Below the pieces are notes generated by a model. The model was given only the letters and a program-made list of their open reading frames with translations. It made no database searches and was not told the DNA's origin. Of a stretch of DNA of 64,000 nucleotides, positions 32,450 to 44,507 are shown piece after piece. The position numbers and the translations under genes are program-made. The first letter of the stretch is position 1. The number at the start of each line of letters is the position of its first letter. The stretch covers positions 806,001-870,000 of the forward strand of contig NBBA01000015.1 in assembly GCA_002794785.1 (NCBI GenBank), in the 5' to 3' direction. This DNA is from Coniferiporia sulphurascens. Taxonomy: Eukaryota; Basidiomycota; Agaricomycetes; Hymenochaetales; Hymenochaetaceae.

Positions 32450-35400
32450 ATGTCTGACGGACAGAAACCAAACACTCGTGAGCAAACACGTTTGCAAAAA
32501 TTATCAGGATTACGAATAATAGCTAACGAACTAAAAATAACATATACACAGTCATCAATGATTGAAGAACTCGAAGAAAAAATTCAAAAAGCTAAAGATA
32601 GCAAAAGGTTAGTCGACCTAATACTTCAATGTAACCTAAGACAAATACCTATTAACGGAACGGAACAACAAATACAAGACCGAATAAACAGGTATGATAA
32701 TTCTACTAAAGACGAAAAATCAAAAATAAGAACTGATTATAAACTGGAACTAACGAATCACGCTAAAGATTTAGGAATATCAGATCAAGGAAAATCATCT
32801 GAAATCAGATACCGAATAAGTACGTATTTGGGCATATCAGATCCAAATGAAAAAGCTCAATTTAAAATTGACAATCCTTATATTAAGCCAGAAGAAGAAA
32901 GTGATAAGAAAGAAGACGACGATAAAAAAGAAGATAACGAAGAAGAAAACTCCGAAGAATCCAAAAATAACCCATCACGTGAGCCATCAGAGCCATCTGA
33001 CCCTGACGATTCAGACACTAACGATACTGAGGAAGATGAACCGAGTATGGCAACTAAACTCGCGGAACTCCAGAAATTCTTCGACGGAATCGAGAAACTC
33101 GACGGGCACAGAAACTACAAACTCTGGAATTACAGAGTCCGCAGCGCCATCGAAAGTGCAGGTTACGGTAACCTGCTCACTAACTCCCCAGGAACTGGAG
33201 AGGCTGGTATATCAAGCGCTTTATATAACGGCATTATGCGCACTATGCCCGACAAAATATTGGCTTATTATCTTAATTTTAACAAAGATATTCCAGCGCT
33301 ACTCAAAGTGCTTGACGGACGATATAATGTCCAGACAACAATTACAAAGGGCTTTAACGAGGCTGCCCTTTTTGATATCCGAGGTCATGTCAGCCATTTC
33401 GATGGAACGCTCGATAACCTCAGCAATAAATACGAGGAACTAATAGCCCAAGGGGTAAAAGTTTCAGAGTCGACATACATATCGGCTATTACGAGGGCAA
33501 CGCCCGAGCAATATCAATACGTACTCACGCAGAGTGAGTTATATATTAAAACAATTAACGAAACAAACCCAGACAAAGATGAAATTGAACTAACCCCTCA
33601 ATTTTTACTAACGGCACTGAGAAACGCCTTTGAGGGGTGGCGTAAAAACCATCAGAGAACAGGAGCGGCGGCTAATCACCTGCCCAAGGACGAGCGGAAC
33701 CACCCCTATTTTAGGGGCCGCGGACGCGGTAACAGCCGCGGAGTACAACCACGAGGTCGCGGCTATAGGGGCCGTGGAGGATATATATGAGGAAGAGGAC
33801 GAGGGGGATATTCCCCTAACCAACAATCACACGTTATTAAGTGCTACAATTGTAACAAACTAGGGCACTTCAGTCGAGATTGCTGGGCGCCAAAAACGGA
33901 ATGGACGAAGGCAGCTCAGAAGAAAAAAGAGGAAGCGAACGACGACAAAGGAAAAGGGAAGGAAACGGGTGCGTCAGCGGCACCGACAACGACTGGGGCA
34001 AGTGCGGCCCAGGCTAAACATACCGCAGCATCAGCAGCAGCAACAAATGTCGCATCGAGCTCTCGAATCGAATTAAGCGCCGTAATCGGTCACGGAGAAA
34101 TCGGCGCATTCATAACAGAAGTCAACGACAACGATTTCGACATGGGAGAATTCCCAATATACTCATACAACGACTTCCTTGACAAAATAGGAAATTACGA
34201 CAGCGCCATGGAAGACGTGGATGATAATAATTTAAACGTAAGCATTAACGCTATATTAACAGAAAAATTTGCTAACAATATTTATTCCTCAATGGACATA
34301 ATTGATACTGGTGCAACGATACATCTAACACCATATCTAAATCGACTACGAAATACGTATAAAACTGACACGATTACGATAACGGCCGCAAACAAAACAA
34401 CGTTTATGGCAAACATAGTAGGGGATCTTAAGCTTTACATCCCCAATGGACACTTGGTAAGTGTCATAATATTATCAAACGTATACTACAATCCTAAAAT
34501 GAATATGACATTAGTCTCTCAAGGACTTCTATGTCAAGACGGCTACGAATTTATTTATAAACAAAATGAATGCATAATAAAGTATCCTAATGGATCTTTA
34601 TGCAGAAAAATTAAAAATACAAATGGATTGTATAGTATATTTAACAATGATGTACAAGCGGCTACAAAAAATGTAACATTATTTGAACTTCACAAAAAAC
34701 TCGGGCATATAAGTTATGCTTACATAAAATGATTACTAAAAGAAGATCAAATTACAAACAATAAAATATCAAATTACGATGAAACTCAATGCACAATCTG
34801 TATTGAAGCAAATATAAAAAGAATGCAAATCCCAAAATTACGTTTTTCAAAGTTAGCCGAAAAATTTGGCGATCACATACACATGGACATATGGGGTCCA
34901 GCATCCACACATGCTATTGGAGGATATAAATACCTTCTAACCCTTGTAGACGACGCTACAAGATGGATAAAAATGATTTTATTAAAAACAAAAGATGAGG
35001 GCTTAAATGCATATACGACATGGGCTACTATGCTCAATACACAATTTAATATAAAAATAAAAATATTACAAAGCGACAACGACACAGTGTTTTTAAGTAA
35101 ACAATTCACTGAATATTTAGAAAAAAATGGAACAATACAAAAGCTGACTGTTCACGATACGCCACAACAAAATGGTGTAGCAGAACGATCACATCAAACG
35201 ATTTTAAACAATACACGAGTAAATCTGCTACAAGCAAAATTACCACCCAGTCTATGGGGAGAAGCTGTAAAATACAGTACTTACATCTACAATAGAACGC
35301 CAAAGAGCGCTATTGATTTCAAAACACCATATTTTAAACGATATAACGAAAATTATAATATAGATGATTTAAAAGAATTCGGCCAATATTGCATTATACG

Positions 35401-37300
35401 ACAAGAAGACGTAAATAAATTACAACCAAAAGGGAAATATGCACAATGGCTAGGATTTGACGAAGAAAGCAAAGGTCATAGAACCTATCATAATAGAAAA
35501 ATATCAGTCGAACGAAATCTACAATTTTTAGATTCTCCACCATCTAAAATTGAAGGGGAGAATATAACAGAAAAACAAAACGAGCAAATAAAAGAATTAA
35601 CAAATGAAAGACCAACAAGAACTATCAAACCAACGAAACGATTATTAGGTCTAAACTTTGACGAACAAAATACAGTCGCTTATCTTACGGAATTTAATCA
35701 ATTCAATACGGAATTAATAGGCGATCCGAATTCATATCAACAAGCGATCAATAGAATTGACGCAAATCAGTGGATCACGGCAATGAAAGAAGAAATAAAA
35801 ACGTTAATCGAAAGATCTACATGGAAAATCATTGATCCACCAAAAGAAGCAAACATAATCGGAACAAGATTTGTTTACAAAACAAAAAGATTAGCAAATG
35901 GAGAAATCGAACATTACAAAGCAAGATTAGTAGTTCAAGGATTTGCCCAGAAAGAAGGCATAGACTACTACTCAAACGACACATTTGCTCCAGTAGCACG
36001 ATTAGCTACAGTAAGAACAATATTAAGTTGGAGCGCAACAAATAATTACGAAATTCACCAAATCGATATAAAATCAGCTTACTTATACGGTGAATTAGAA
36101 AAAGACGAAAACATATACATAAAACCACCACCAGGAAATCTAATTGAAATAAAACCTGGACAAGTTTTAAAACTAAACAAAGCCTTATACGGATTAAAAC
36201 AAGCAGGCAGATGATGGTATAAAAAATTATCAGAAATATTAATCGGAATAGGACTAACAAGAGCAGTCCAAGATAATGCAGTATTCCTAAGAAAAGATAA
36301 AGGAAAAACAATTCTAATACTTTTCATACATGTTGACGACATAACGATATGTGGCTTAAATCTAAAAATAATAAAAGCCTTTAAAGAAGAAATTGGAAAA
36401 CATGTAAAATTCACTGACGGAAACGATATACATTGGTTACTCGGCATTGAAATTGAAAGAAACCGAGATGAAAGAATCATAAAATTAAGACAAAAACATT
36501 ATATTGATAATATAATAGAAAAATACAAATTAAAAGACGCTGCAACGGTACGAACACCAATGACACCAGGTCAAGTGTTAAAATCACTCGAAAATCCAAC
36601 TAATGAAGAATTAAACTTCATGAACCAAATACCATATATGAACATGGTTGGAGCGTTACGATATGCAGCAGATTGTACGAGACCTGACATATCATTCGCA
36701 ACAGGTCAATTTGCTAGGCATTTAAATAAACCTAGTATTGAACATTACAATGCAGTAAAACACTGTTTTAAATATTTAAAAGGAACGAACGATTATTGGT
36801 TAATACTCGGAGGAAAAGAACCAATCGAGTTAATCGGATATACCGACGCTGACGGAATGACACAAGAAGGACATAAAGCTATATCAGGATATATATTCCA
36901 AATAGGAAACGCAACGACATCCTGGTCAAGTAAAAAACAAGAATTAGTGTCATTATCAGTATGCAAAGCAGAATTACAAGCTTTAACTCATGGAGTAAAA
37001 GAAGCTATATGGCTACGAAGACTGGTTGAAGAGGTACTGCAGACCTTGGATACACCTACGAAAATATTATGTGATAATCAAGCAGCCATAACAATAGTAA
37101 ATTCAACAGAACAAAAATATACGCAACGAACAAAACACATTGATATACAAAAAGACTTCTTACGAGATTATATTGAAAATGAAACCATATCAGTTTCATA
37201 TATTCCAACTGGACAGCAAAAGGCTGATATTATGACGAAAGCGCTAACGATAGAATTAATCAAACGTTTTACAAGTCTACTCCGCCTAGTAAAAGTTTGA
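32450..37300 (+). pseudogene. Copia Gag-Pol polyprotein with three in-frame TGA codons
   Basis: One continuous frame of 1617 codons from ATG 32450 to TGA 37298-37300, with TGA at 33788-33790, 34730-34732 and 36212-36214. Gag (about residues 1-450) has an acidic, Lys-rich middle and an RG-rich tail; then the knuckle CYNCNKLGHFSRDCW. Protease shows IDTGA. Integrase has H-H-C-C residues (HKKLGH...CTIC), MDIWGP, QSDND and GVAERSHQ. Reverse transcriptase has FAPVARLATVR, DIKSAYLYGEL and FIHVDD. RNase H includes YTDADG, CKAELQAL and TKHIDIQ. Catalytic residues are kept; only the stops disable it. Copy 1 has CGA at the first two stop positions and shares the third. Confidence 0.93.
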
Positions 37301-37307
37301 AGGGGAG
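37291..37307 (+). other. Polypurine tract of copia copy 2
   Basis: AAAAGTTTGAAGGGGAG immediately before the 3' LTR. The gag-pol stop codon lies inside it. Confidence 0.7.
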
Positions 37308-37566
37308 TATTAAATAAATAAATATAACGAACAATATAAATATAGTACGTGGTCATATGAACAACCAACTTACTAAGTGAACGATAACGCAACGATAACG
37401 CCATATGATAGGAGCTAGTTAGTTATAGTAGTACTAGCCCACAGAACATGTATATAAGGGGAGCTGGTCTCGCCCTAGAAATACATCAGTTTACGCTGAT
37501 AACCCACCTTGCCTGAACTTCACCACTGCACCTCACCGTCTACCACAACGTGCGTAGATTTTAAGA
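37308..37566 (+). repeat. 3' LTR of copia copy 2
   Basis: 259 bp, nearly identical to the 5' LTR. The differences, such as CATGGAACG against CACAGAACA near the TATA box, are transitions. Confidence 0.93.
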
Positions 37567-37579
37567 GGTAATAGTCACG

Positions 37580-37779
37580 GATTTGCCACAGGTCTCTGAA
37601 GGCGACGCGTCCGAAAGATCAATTGCAGGTCCGAGACTCAGTGGGCCGACTCGGAGCGGCCCTTCCAAGCTTGAATTTGAAGTTCCGACAGAATCGAGAA
37701 AATTCAGCCACCGGAATTTTTTCAAATACACAGCTACCTCGTCCGTGTCATCGTGCCCCCCTACAGATATTGTCAACAT
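37580..37779 (-). CDS. Unknown exon interrupted downstream by copia copy 2
   Basis: The minus strand from ATG 37779 reads MLTISVGGHDDTDEVAVYLK and continues in a protein-like way (LRVGPLSLGPAIDLSDASPS) to a possible donor, GTGACT, about 15 bp before the insertion. Across the removed element a pyrimidine-rich tract ending CTCCTCAG follows at about 32080, so the transposon may sit in an intron. No family is recognised and no further exons are certain. Confidence 0.25.
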
Positions 37780-38398
37780 CTTCTCCGATTTGTCTTCTTA
37801 AGCTATCAATCCTCGGGCCGGGATTTATGTGTAATTGTTTCCTAGCCCGGTAATTTAATTCCCACATTTCCCACAATTCCCACAAAAATCGTGCAAATTC
37901 GCTTCCAGATTGCCACTTACTGCTCCGGGTCAGTGTGCCCCGCTCCGAATTTTGCTCCGTGCTTTTATCTCTTCCTCCCCCCCGTCTAGACTCAAATCAT
38001 GCGGTCCTCGGCTCTTCATCCGGAAACTTGTAATGGCCAGAAGCCGCTAATGTGAAAGCGTCCGTGTACTACCGTTATCTGTCCTGGTGAAAAGTGTTTC
38101 CGGAAATTGTCTTAGGCTAGACTCTGTAGCTAAAACCGTAATTAGCAACATTTAGAAGCCCGGGGTGAGGAACTACGGAATTCTGTGTTACGACGTCCCA
38201 TCTGGGCGAACGCACACCTTTTATGACTTTGTTTAAACATAACAAGTATTATGGCCGGCATGTGTGCATTAGAGCTCCGCTTGGTACATACGACGCGGCA
38301 CTTTTGATAGATAAAACCTACGCTACAACCCCGATCGACCTTCAATGAAAGTAATTCCCCTTCACAATCGATACGTCCCGATATCCAGTGCATACTTA
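37780..38398. other. No recognisable gene
   Basis: Spacer between the copia insertion and the transporter's 3' end. An AT-rich stretch with repeated TCCCACA near 37860 is the only pattern noted. Confidence 0.4.
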
Positions 38399-41292
38399 TC
38401 ATGCACGTACTTCGTCTGGAGCCGAGGAACTTTTTACGTCCACCATCTCAACTCCCGCCTCCAATTCCCCATCCGAAAATTTTTCTCCAGGTACCCCGGA
38501 GGCCACCTTACTACGTTTCTTCTCCGCATCCAAAGCATCCTGGCGCAGTTTCGCCTCGTCACCGCGCAGCAGCTCCTTGTGCTTAATCATCACATACGAG
38601 ATGATGGCACACGCTGCAGTTAGCGCTGCGTTCACCTGGAACAATATACGGAAACCGGATATGTACCCGTCGAGGATCTCATGGGCAGTGCCAGACGAAA
38701 TACCCATATTTATAGTTGCATTCGCCGTAGAGGGTCCGGAAAGGTAGGAGTGCAAAATGGTCGGAGTATCGATGATGCTGGTGATCGTTGCCGCAGGGAG
38801 ACCGAGAGAGGTCATCCGGTCGCGCAAAGAGTTGTTTCTTATCAATTCAAGGAAGTAAGATTCGGCACAGGCATGGACTGGATGTTGCTTCAAGATTTCG
38901 CGACTTACATAATAGTACTCCCGATAGCCAAAGACAGTGCGCCGCCAAGGGATCGCATGAACTTACGTAGAATAGATTGTCAGCGTTGATAAACAAAAGG
39001 TACGACGCTCTAGGAGCTTCACTAAAACGCACATTACGGACGACAGTGACAACAGACATGTCGCGACGCGGTACGCTAGCCTGAGCAGCCACCGTCGTCG
39101 TTTGTAGTGTCTGTATTTCCAAATAGCTACGAAGTCAGTCGCGCGTTCATCCGTAAACCGGATATTTGGTGAGACGAAACGGACGCACCTGCCCACTACT
39201 GAGACCAGCGATGAGCATATACACAACAATGACTGCTGTCTTTGTACCAGGGCGCAACGTTGAAAGTAGTCCGCAACCAATCGCCCAAACACTGAACCCG
39301 CAGTAAACTATTGCCTGTATTTAGAATACGTTATTCCAGTAACGGATAGGTCGCGATGGAAAGCAGGTAAACAAAAATAATTCTTACACGATAGCGGCCA
39401 GTTCGGGACACGACGTTTCCCTAACAAAAAAGAGTGGTATTGATTTTTTTAGCTTCTATACCCCTTTGCGGAAAAGGACAAAGGGGAGTATGAAGACGGA
39501 AAGCGATGTAAGGAGACACTGGCTTACAGCCACAATGGTTCCGAACGTCTGGCCGACGAGCACAGGGAGCAGGAGGATACCTGCACGGATGGGCGAGGAA
39601 CCTAGAGCAATTTCAAAGAACTGTGGGAGGTAGTACAACGACGCGTTGGATACGAAGCCACTATGGAACATAAACGCCAAATTTTTGAATGGGAAGCAGA
39701 TTAAGGATATACTCACTTGACAAATGACGTGATGAATACTCCCGTCACCGTTTGATGCTTGAATATATACACTTCGGAATCATAAGATACAATATGGATA
39801 ACAGAGTCCAAAAATACGCACTGGGGATGATCGGTATCTTGGCACCTTTCCATTCCCAAAGACAGAATAGCGCAACGACGAGACAGCCGCAGAGGAGGGT
39901 CGCAAGGACAATTGCAGAGCTCCAAGGGAAAGTACTACCTCCCTAATGCATAATAGTCAGATCAATATCAGACAACGAATGAAACAATGCGGCCGTGTCC
40001 CAACTGCAATAATTCGAGTCTGCAGCATATACGTACCCAAATAAGGGGCAGCATGAGGAGTGTGCACCCGCCTAGTGTGAGAATTGTGCCAACGTAGTCG
40101 ACGGCAAGTAACTTCCTGCAAGAGTTGATCATAATTAATTATGCAGAAACAAATGGGCCCAGGACGAAAAATACGACTTTTTCATTTCCCCTTCTACACT
40201 TTTCAGTGGTAAGACGAAGTTGACCAAGGCGATCGAAAAGGCCGCTATAGGGACTGTCACCCAGAAACACCACTGCCATCCGCACGCCGTTCACATGATA
40301 TATCAGGACAAGGGTTAGAAAACGAGCAGGAAAATTAAGGGGGCTCGGACTGACACGCCATGAAGACTTTTCACTGAACGCTCCACCTATGAGAGGCCCA
40401 ACACCAGTTCCCACTGCTATAACGACACCAGCGACGCCTATATATTTTCCACTACAAGAGAAGAGGTAAAGAAAATAAATGGCCAAGATATTTAGCCGAA
40501 AGTGGACAAATCCCGAAAAACGAATAACGCACCGATCTCGGAGGCTAACTATGTCAGATATGATTACCTGTAACATGGAAATAATCCCTCCGCCACCGGC
40601 ACCGGATATTCCTTTGGAATTATGTTCCGTAAGGACTAAGAATCCTCCGGCAAGGTACGGACAGACCTCTGAATATAATTAACTCGGTGACGTTCCTGGA
40701 AAATCCTGCAGCCAGGTTACCAATCATAAAGATGGATATGGCAAGGGATGTGGCCGCTTTACGCCCAAATATATCGGAAAAGCGTCCATAAAGAGGCTGG
40801 AAAGCTGTCGATGTAAGGAGGTTTACCGAAGGAATAAATGAAGATACGGATCCTGTCGATTAAGAGCTGAATTAGCAAAACATATTTATAGAATTAATCA
40901 AGAACGAGACACAAACCCGAGTGGAAGTCTGCCGAGATAGTTGTCAAAGCAGTAGCAGCCAATGTCGTGTCTAAAGAAGAAACAAGACCCCCGACAGAAA
41001 GACCCAAGAATACAAGAATGATCTTTCGGACTGGAAGATAGTTTGTTTGGTCTGTCAGGCCCGGAACGACAGGATTGCCCTGGCTGGTATCTGCTTTAAG
41101 ACTCGTAGGGGGATGACTCGGAGTTGTTCCGGCGACCCCCGGACCCGCAGATTGGAGGGACTGGAGATTTAAAGAGCTTCGTGCGGGCTCGGTGAATCCG
41201 AGAGTGCTCGCGTCTAAATCTTCGGGTGATCCCACGAAGTCGAGTTCGTTGATGCCTGTGCGGCCAGAGCGAACCTCATTTGCCGTGTCCAT
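38399..41292 (-). CDS. MFS drug:H+ antiporter (DHA2-type, 14 TM)
   Basis: It encodes a plasma-membrane multidrug exporter of the major facilitator superfamily, roughly 590 residues over at least ten exons. Exon 1 (40917-41292) gives a long Ser/Pro-rich cytoplasmic head, then the first helix (KIILVFLGLSVGGLVSSLDT). Later exons, joined by introns of about 45-90 nt, show motif A (YGRFSDIFGRKAA), GAGGGGIISM, and motif C (GTGVGPLIGG). They continue through the helices FVSNASLYYLPQF, AGILLLPVLVGQTFGTIVA and TVVAAQASVP. The last helix and a Lys/Glu-rich tail end in PDEVRA. No stop or frameshift was found in my exon model. Substrate cannot be told from sequence. Confidence 0.85.
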
Positions 41293-42139
41293 CCTGGCTT
41301 GAAGTGGCCGATGTGTGGGACCGGGGGAGGGGGAGGTGACAGCGATCTATAATGAAAGGTTCTGGACTTATACTCCTCTCGGGCTTATATAATTTCTGTT
41401 TTCAAGCCTTTTTTTCCGCATGTCGGGGTGCGAAGCGCGTGAAGACCAGACAGACGCGCATATTGTTTGTACATGTTTATCTCTGGCCCGATATCTGCCC
41501 AGTTATGGTAATTAGTACTCACAACCCCCTTTACCATTGGCTGGTACTTAATTCGGTGAAGTGGTGTGACCAGTTCCTGTTTTAAAGCCACAATCTATCT
41601 CAGGGGTAGAGGATTGATTATCACTGAACCGAGAGCTTTCCGGAATTCTCCCATGATGATCCGCGGAAGTTGACCAGTCTGGAGTAGTCAGTACTCATAA
41701 CTTCAGATGGTTGTTCACAATTAGTACGCGACGACAGGTGAACACTGAAGGAACGGTTATCCACCCATGTCTTATATTTATCAATTTCGCAATAAAGAAT
41801 GCCTGAGGATCTCCTGTAATTTCAAACTGTGCCCTGGACATTTGGTCCACCCCGCGAAACGGGTAATTGGGCGCACTGGCTACCCGAATTTCGGGTCCTG
41901 CGGACCCAGACGCATGAGTCACTACAACCGACTGACGGTTCCGTTCTGCTTGACTCTGGTTACTTCCGGTAGCACGGCCCTGCTATTGGATCCTGTAAAA
42001 GTGGTGTGACTGATACCATTGGAGCGGAAAATCACATCGCGGACATTTCCTGGATTCATAGTACATATATTGGAGCCGTTCATAAGACACACAAAATTCC
42101 TTCATGAGTAAGATCACTGTAAAAAATCTGAGGTACTCT
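41293..42139. other. Spacer, no recognisable gene
   Basis: Upstream region of the transporter and downstream region of the Sld3 gene. A 75-codon minus-strand frame at 41695-41922 lacks any motif. Confidence 0.4.
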
Positions 42140-44169
42140 TTATTGTCTGCGCGTTCTCTTCTTCGTTGGCGTCTCAATATCATGCGCGAACTCGTCATCC
42201 ATACGCATTGAGAGCCGCCGAGTGTTCTGATCACTGCCACTAGCACCTACGCCGCGATTCTTCAACGTCGGCGAGGGCGAGTTTGGTAGGTGAGAACCTC
42301 TGTGCTCCTCATCGCCAAGCAAAAGCACATCTGGCGATCCGAATGAGCCCGTGAAGCTGTCGTCCGCGTTCTCGTCCAGCCAATCGTCCGTTCCATCTTT
42401 GAAAAGCGAAATTGGTTCCACAAATGGCTTGGATCGTCCTGCAGTAGCACTGGAGCGAGCTCCAGCCGCCGCAAATAACCCTTTGGGCGTTGAACACATC
42501 CTACCGCCGGCATGTTCCGGAGACAACGGAGACAGGGGCGACAACTCTGTGAAAAGCAAAGAATCTTGGCGCTCGAGCTGGCTGCGCTCAGTCGTGCGTG
42601 TGAGAGCTGGCGTGTCTTCGATGTAAGTGGTATCCGGTGAGCTCGGGCTCGTGCGTGGTGGGCTGAGCACAGCGCCCGGGACATTGGGTAGCAGTACTTG
42701 TTGAGATTGATTGTCTTGTGATGCTGAGTCTGCGCGCCTTCGTTTAACGGGCGTATCCGCCACGAGGGTTACACCAGCATCGCGCTTTAACTTCGGCTTG
42801 GCAGCCTTAGGCTCTTCGCGTGGCTTCGGCTTTACCTTTGGCTTAGGTTTCGCTTTGAACACTCGGCTCATGCTGACTTCCCTGCTGAGAGCGCGTTTCG
42901 GTTCGACAAAGCTTGCGCGCTGAGTGGCTTCATCTTGAGCAAGAGAGACGCTGAGTGAACGACTCCGGCTCCGACTGAATAATGTCGAGGACGATGAGCC
43001 GCCAGCATCAGATGCCGCTACAGAGGGTGCACGCGACAAAGTACTGGGCTTGCGAGAGAGCGAGCGCGTACGGGACGCTGCGCGAGAGCCATTCCCACCA
43101 TCCAGAACCGTCTCAGCATCTGAATCCTCAGCGTCGGAGAACGGTGAGGTTGGGAAGACCTTCGAGCGGAAGAGAGCGCATTGGCTAGGAAGTTCTGCTT
43201 TGAAGCTGTGATGTGGTTGTCAACACTCTGAATTGCTGCTAGTGATGGAAATACCCACAGCAGTTCAGCAACGTCCTCGCAAAATACTTGCGTCCAATGT
43301 CTGTCAGCTTTTGCTTTCCCCTTACTTGATCCAGTTCCTGCAGAGGCGGACGCAAGTTCATCCAATGACGCTGTGAGTTGCCATACCGCGAGCTTGTCCA
43401 TATAGCTCTCAAGGCGTTCTTCATCGGTTTCTGGAAAAGGATCTGATTTACCCCGCTTCTTCTTTTTCTTCTTATTTGAATGTTCGTCTTTCGTAGCAGG
43501 AGGCATAGGGAGAGTTAGCTTTAACATGGTTAAGAGAATCTGAATCATCGCTCTGAATGACAATCAGTATGCAGACGGCATAACGCAGATAGGAATCGCA
43601 CGCACTCTCGCCGCTCCAGTCGCTCTAACCATTTATTTCGCCATTTCTCCTCGTCCGCTTGCCCATCCATTCGCTCGTACTCCCAGGCAAACCACATCAT
43701 CATTTCTTCTTGCTCGCCAGCCCCACCACCGTCCACAAGAATTTGAACAAGCTCCGTGCGGTATTTATCTGAGGCCGCACGAATTGGAAGAAGTAGCGGC
43801 TCCAGAAGTGAGTAAAGAGCATGAGGAGCTGACTTGTCGTCGACGGGTGCAGCCACTTGTCGTAAAGAGGCTATTAAGTGGGTAAGTGGGTTTAAGGACT
43901 GGCGGCAAGTGAGCAGGCAGAACGAGTCGATTGGATGGTTACACACCTCAGGGAGCCATAATGTCTCCAGATACCTCCTGATAACAAAGTCTTCACCAGT
44001 ATTTTCCTGATTTAAACTGAACCCGACTGGTTAATTGACAGGCTGTGTATAATCTGGACGGTACAACGTACAACGGATAGTCCTGGTGCAATTGAGACTC
44101 TGCCGATGCGCCCCAGGGAATGGGACATGACACGTCTAGAGAGTATGGCAATGGATTTATGGATGTCAT
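42140..44169 (-). CDS. SLD3: DNA replication regulator Sld3
   Basis: Five exons (44065-44169, 43947-44006, 43606-43898, 43259-43552, 42140-43205) give 605 residues with consistent phases. The start is MTSINPLPYSLDV. Conserved blocks follow: RRYLETLWLPE, APHALYSLLEPLLLPIR, GGGAGEQEEMMMWFAWE, ERLESYMDKLAVWQLT and HWTQVFCEDVAELLF. LPSQCALFRSKVFP is the end of the Sld3 core that binds Cdc45. The C-terminal half is Ser/Pro/Lys-rich with SREVSMSRVF, VTLVADTPVKRRR and several SP/TP sites, as expected for CDK phosphorylation that recruits Dpb11/Sld2-type partners at origins. It acts in the nucleus at the G1/S step. Donors such as GTGGGT (exon 4) were chosen because they restore the core motif. Confidence 0.8.
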
Positions 44170-44507
44170 CTGTATTAAAAATCCACCGATAGCGAAACCA
44201 GGAGAGAGGGAAAGAAGATGCGGCCAGTGTTCTGGGGTCTGTTTATTTTCGTGCGATGAACGGATAATACGGCCTCCGGGGTTGTAGGAATTCTAGCCAA
44301 TCAGAAAAGAAATGATTTCCAGGATCTAAATTGTGCTGAACTGTCGTTCAGGTTGGCTTTGACGCTCGTGGTCCGGGAATCAGTGGCAAATGTTGGACTC
44401 GGAGTGCGACGCGCTTGACGCGTAGCAAATGCATCACGTGATCGGCAGTACTTGTGAACCCCAGCGCGTCAGGACGCGTTCAGCAAGGCTATCTTTGGGT
44501 CACTGGC
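44170..44507. promoter_or_regulatory. Divergent promoter between SLD3 and the bestrophin-like gene
   Basis: A 338-bp intergenic stretch. It holds ACGCGT (MluI cell-cycle box) at 44418-44423; a second ACGCGT lies at 44474-44479, also upstream of the proposed ATG. It also has the palindrome ATCACGTGAT around 44434-44443. MBF-type control of replication genes through ACGCGT is well known in fungi; its use here is inferred. Confidence 0.45.

Larger units (their letters stand above)
32122..37566 (+). mobile_element. Ty1/copia LTR retrotransposon, copy 2
   Basis: A complete 5445-bp element with two 259-bp LTRs, a primer binding site, a polypurine tract and the 5-bp duplication GGTAA (32117-32121, 37567-37571). 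The single gag-pol frame is open except for three TGA codons. The LTR ends are TATTAAA...TTTTAAGA, not the usual TG...CA. The two LTRs differ at about six sites, all transitions. Confidence 0.95.

Noticed and set aside
33788..36214. TGA codons as recoded or read-through signals in copia
   Set aside because: The other copy has CGA at the first two sites and many further TGA codons appear at CGA sites, so mutation explains them better than recoding.
43040..43075. Apparent frameshift in SLD3 near the Ser/Arg-rich stretch
   Set aside because: Re-reading the bases shows the frame is continuous (RTRSLSRKPSTLSRAPS); the first impression came from skipping two bases.
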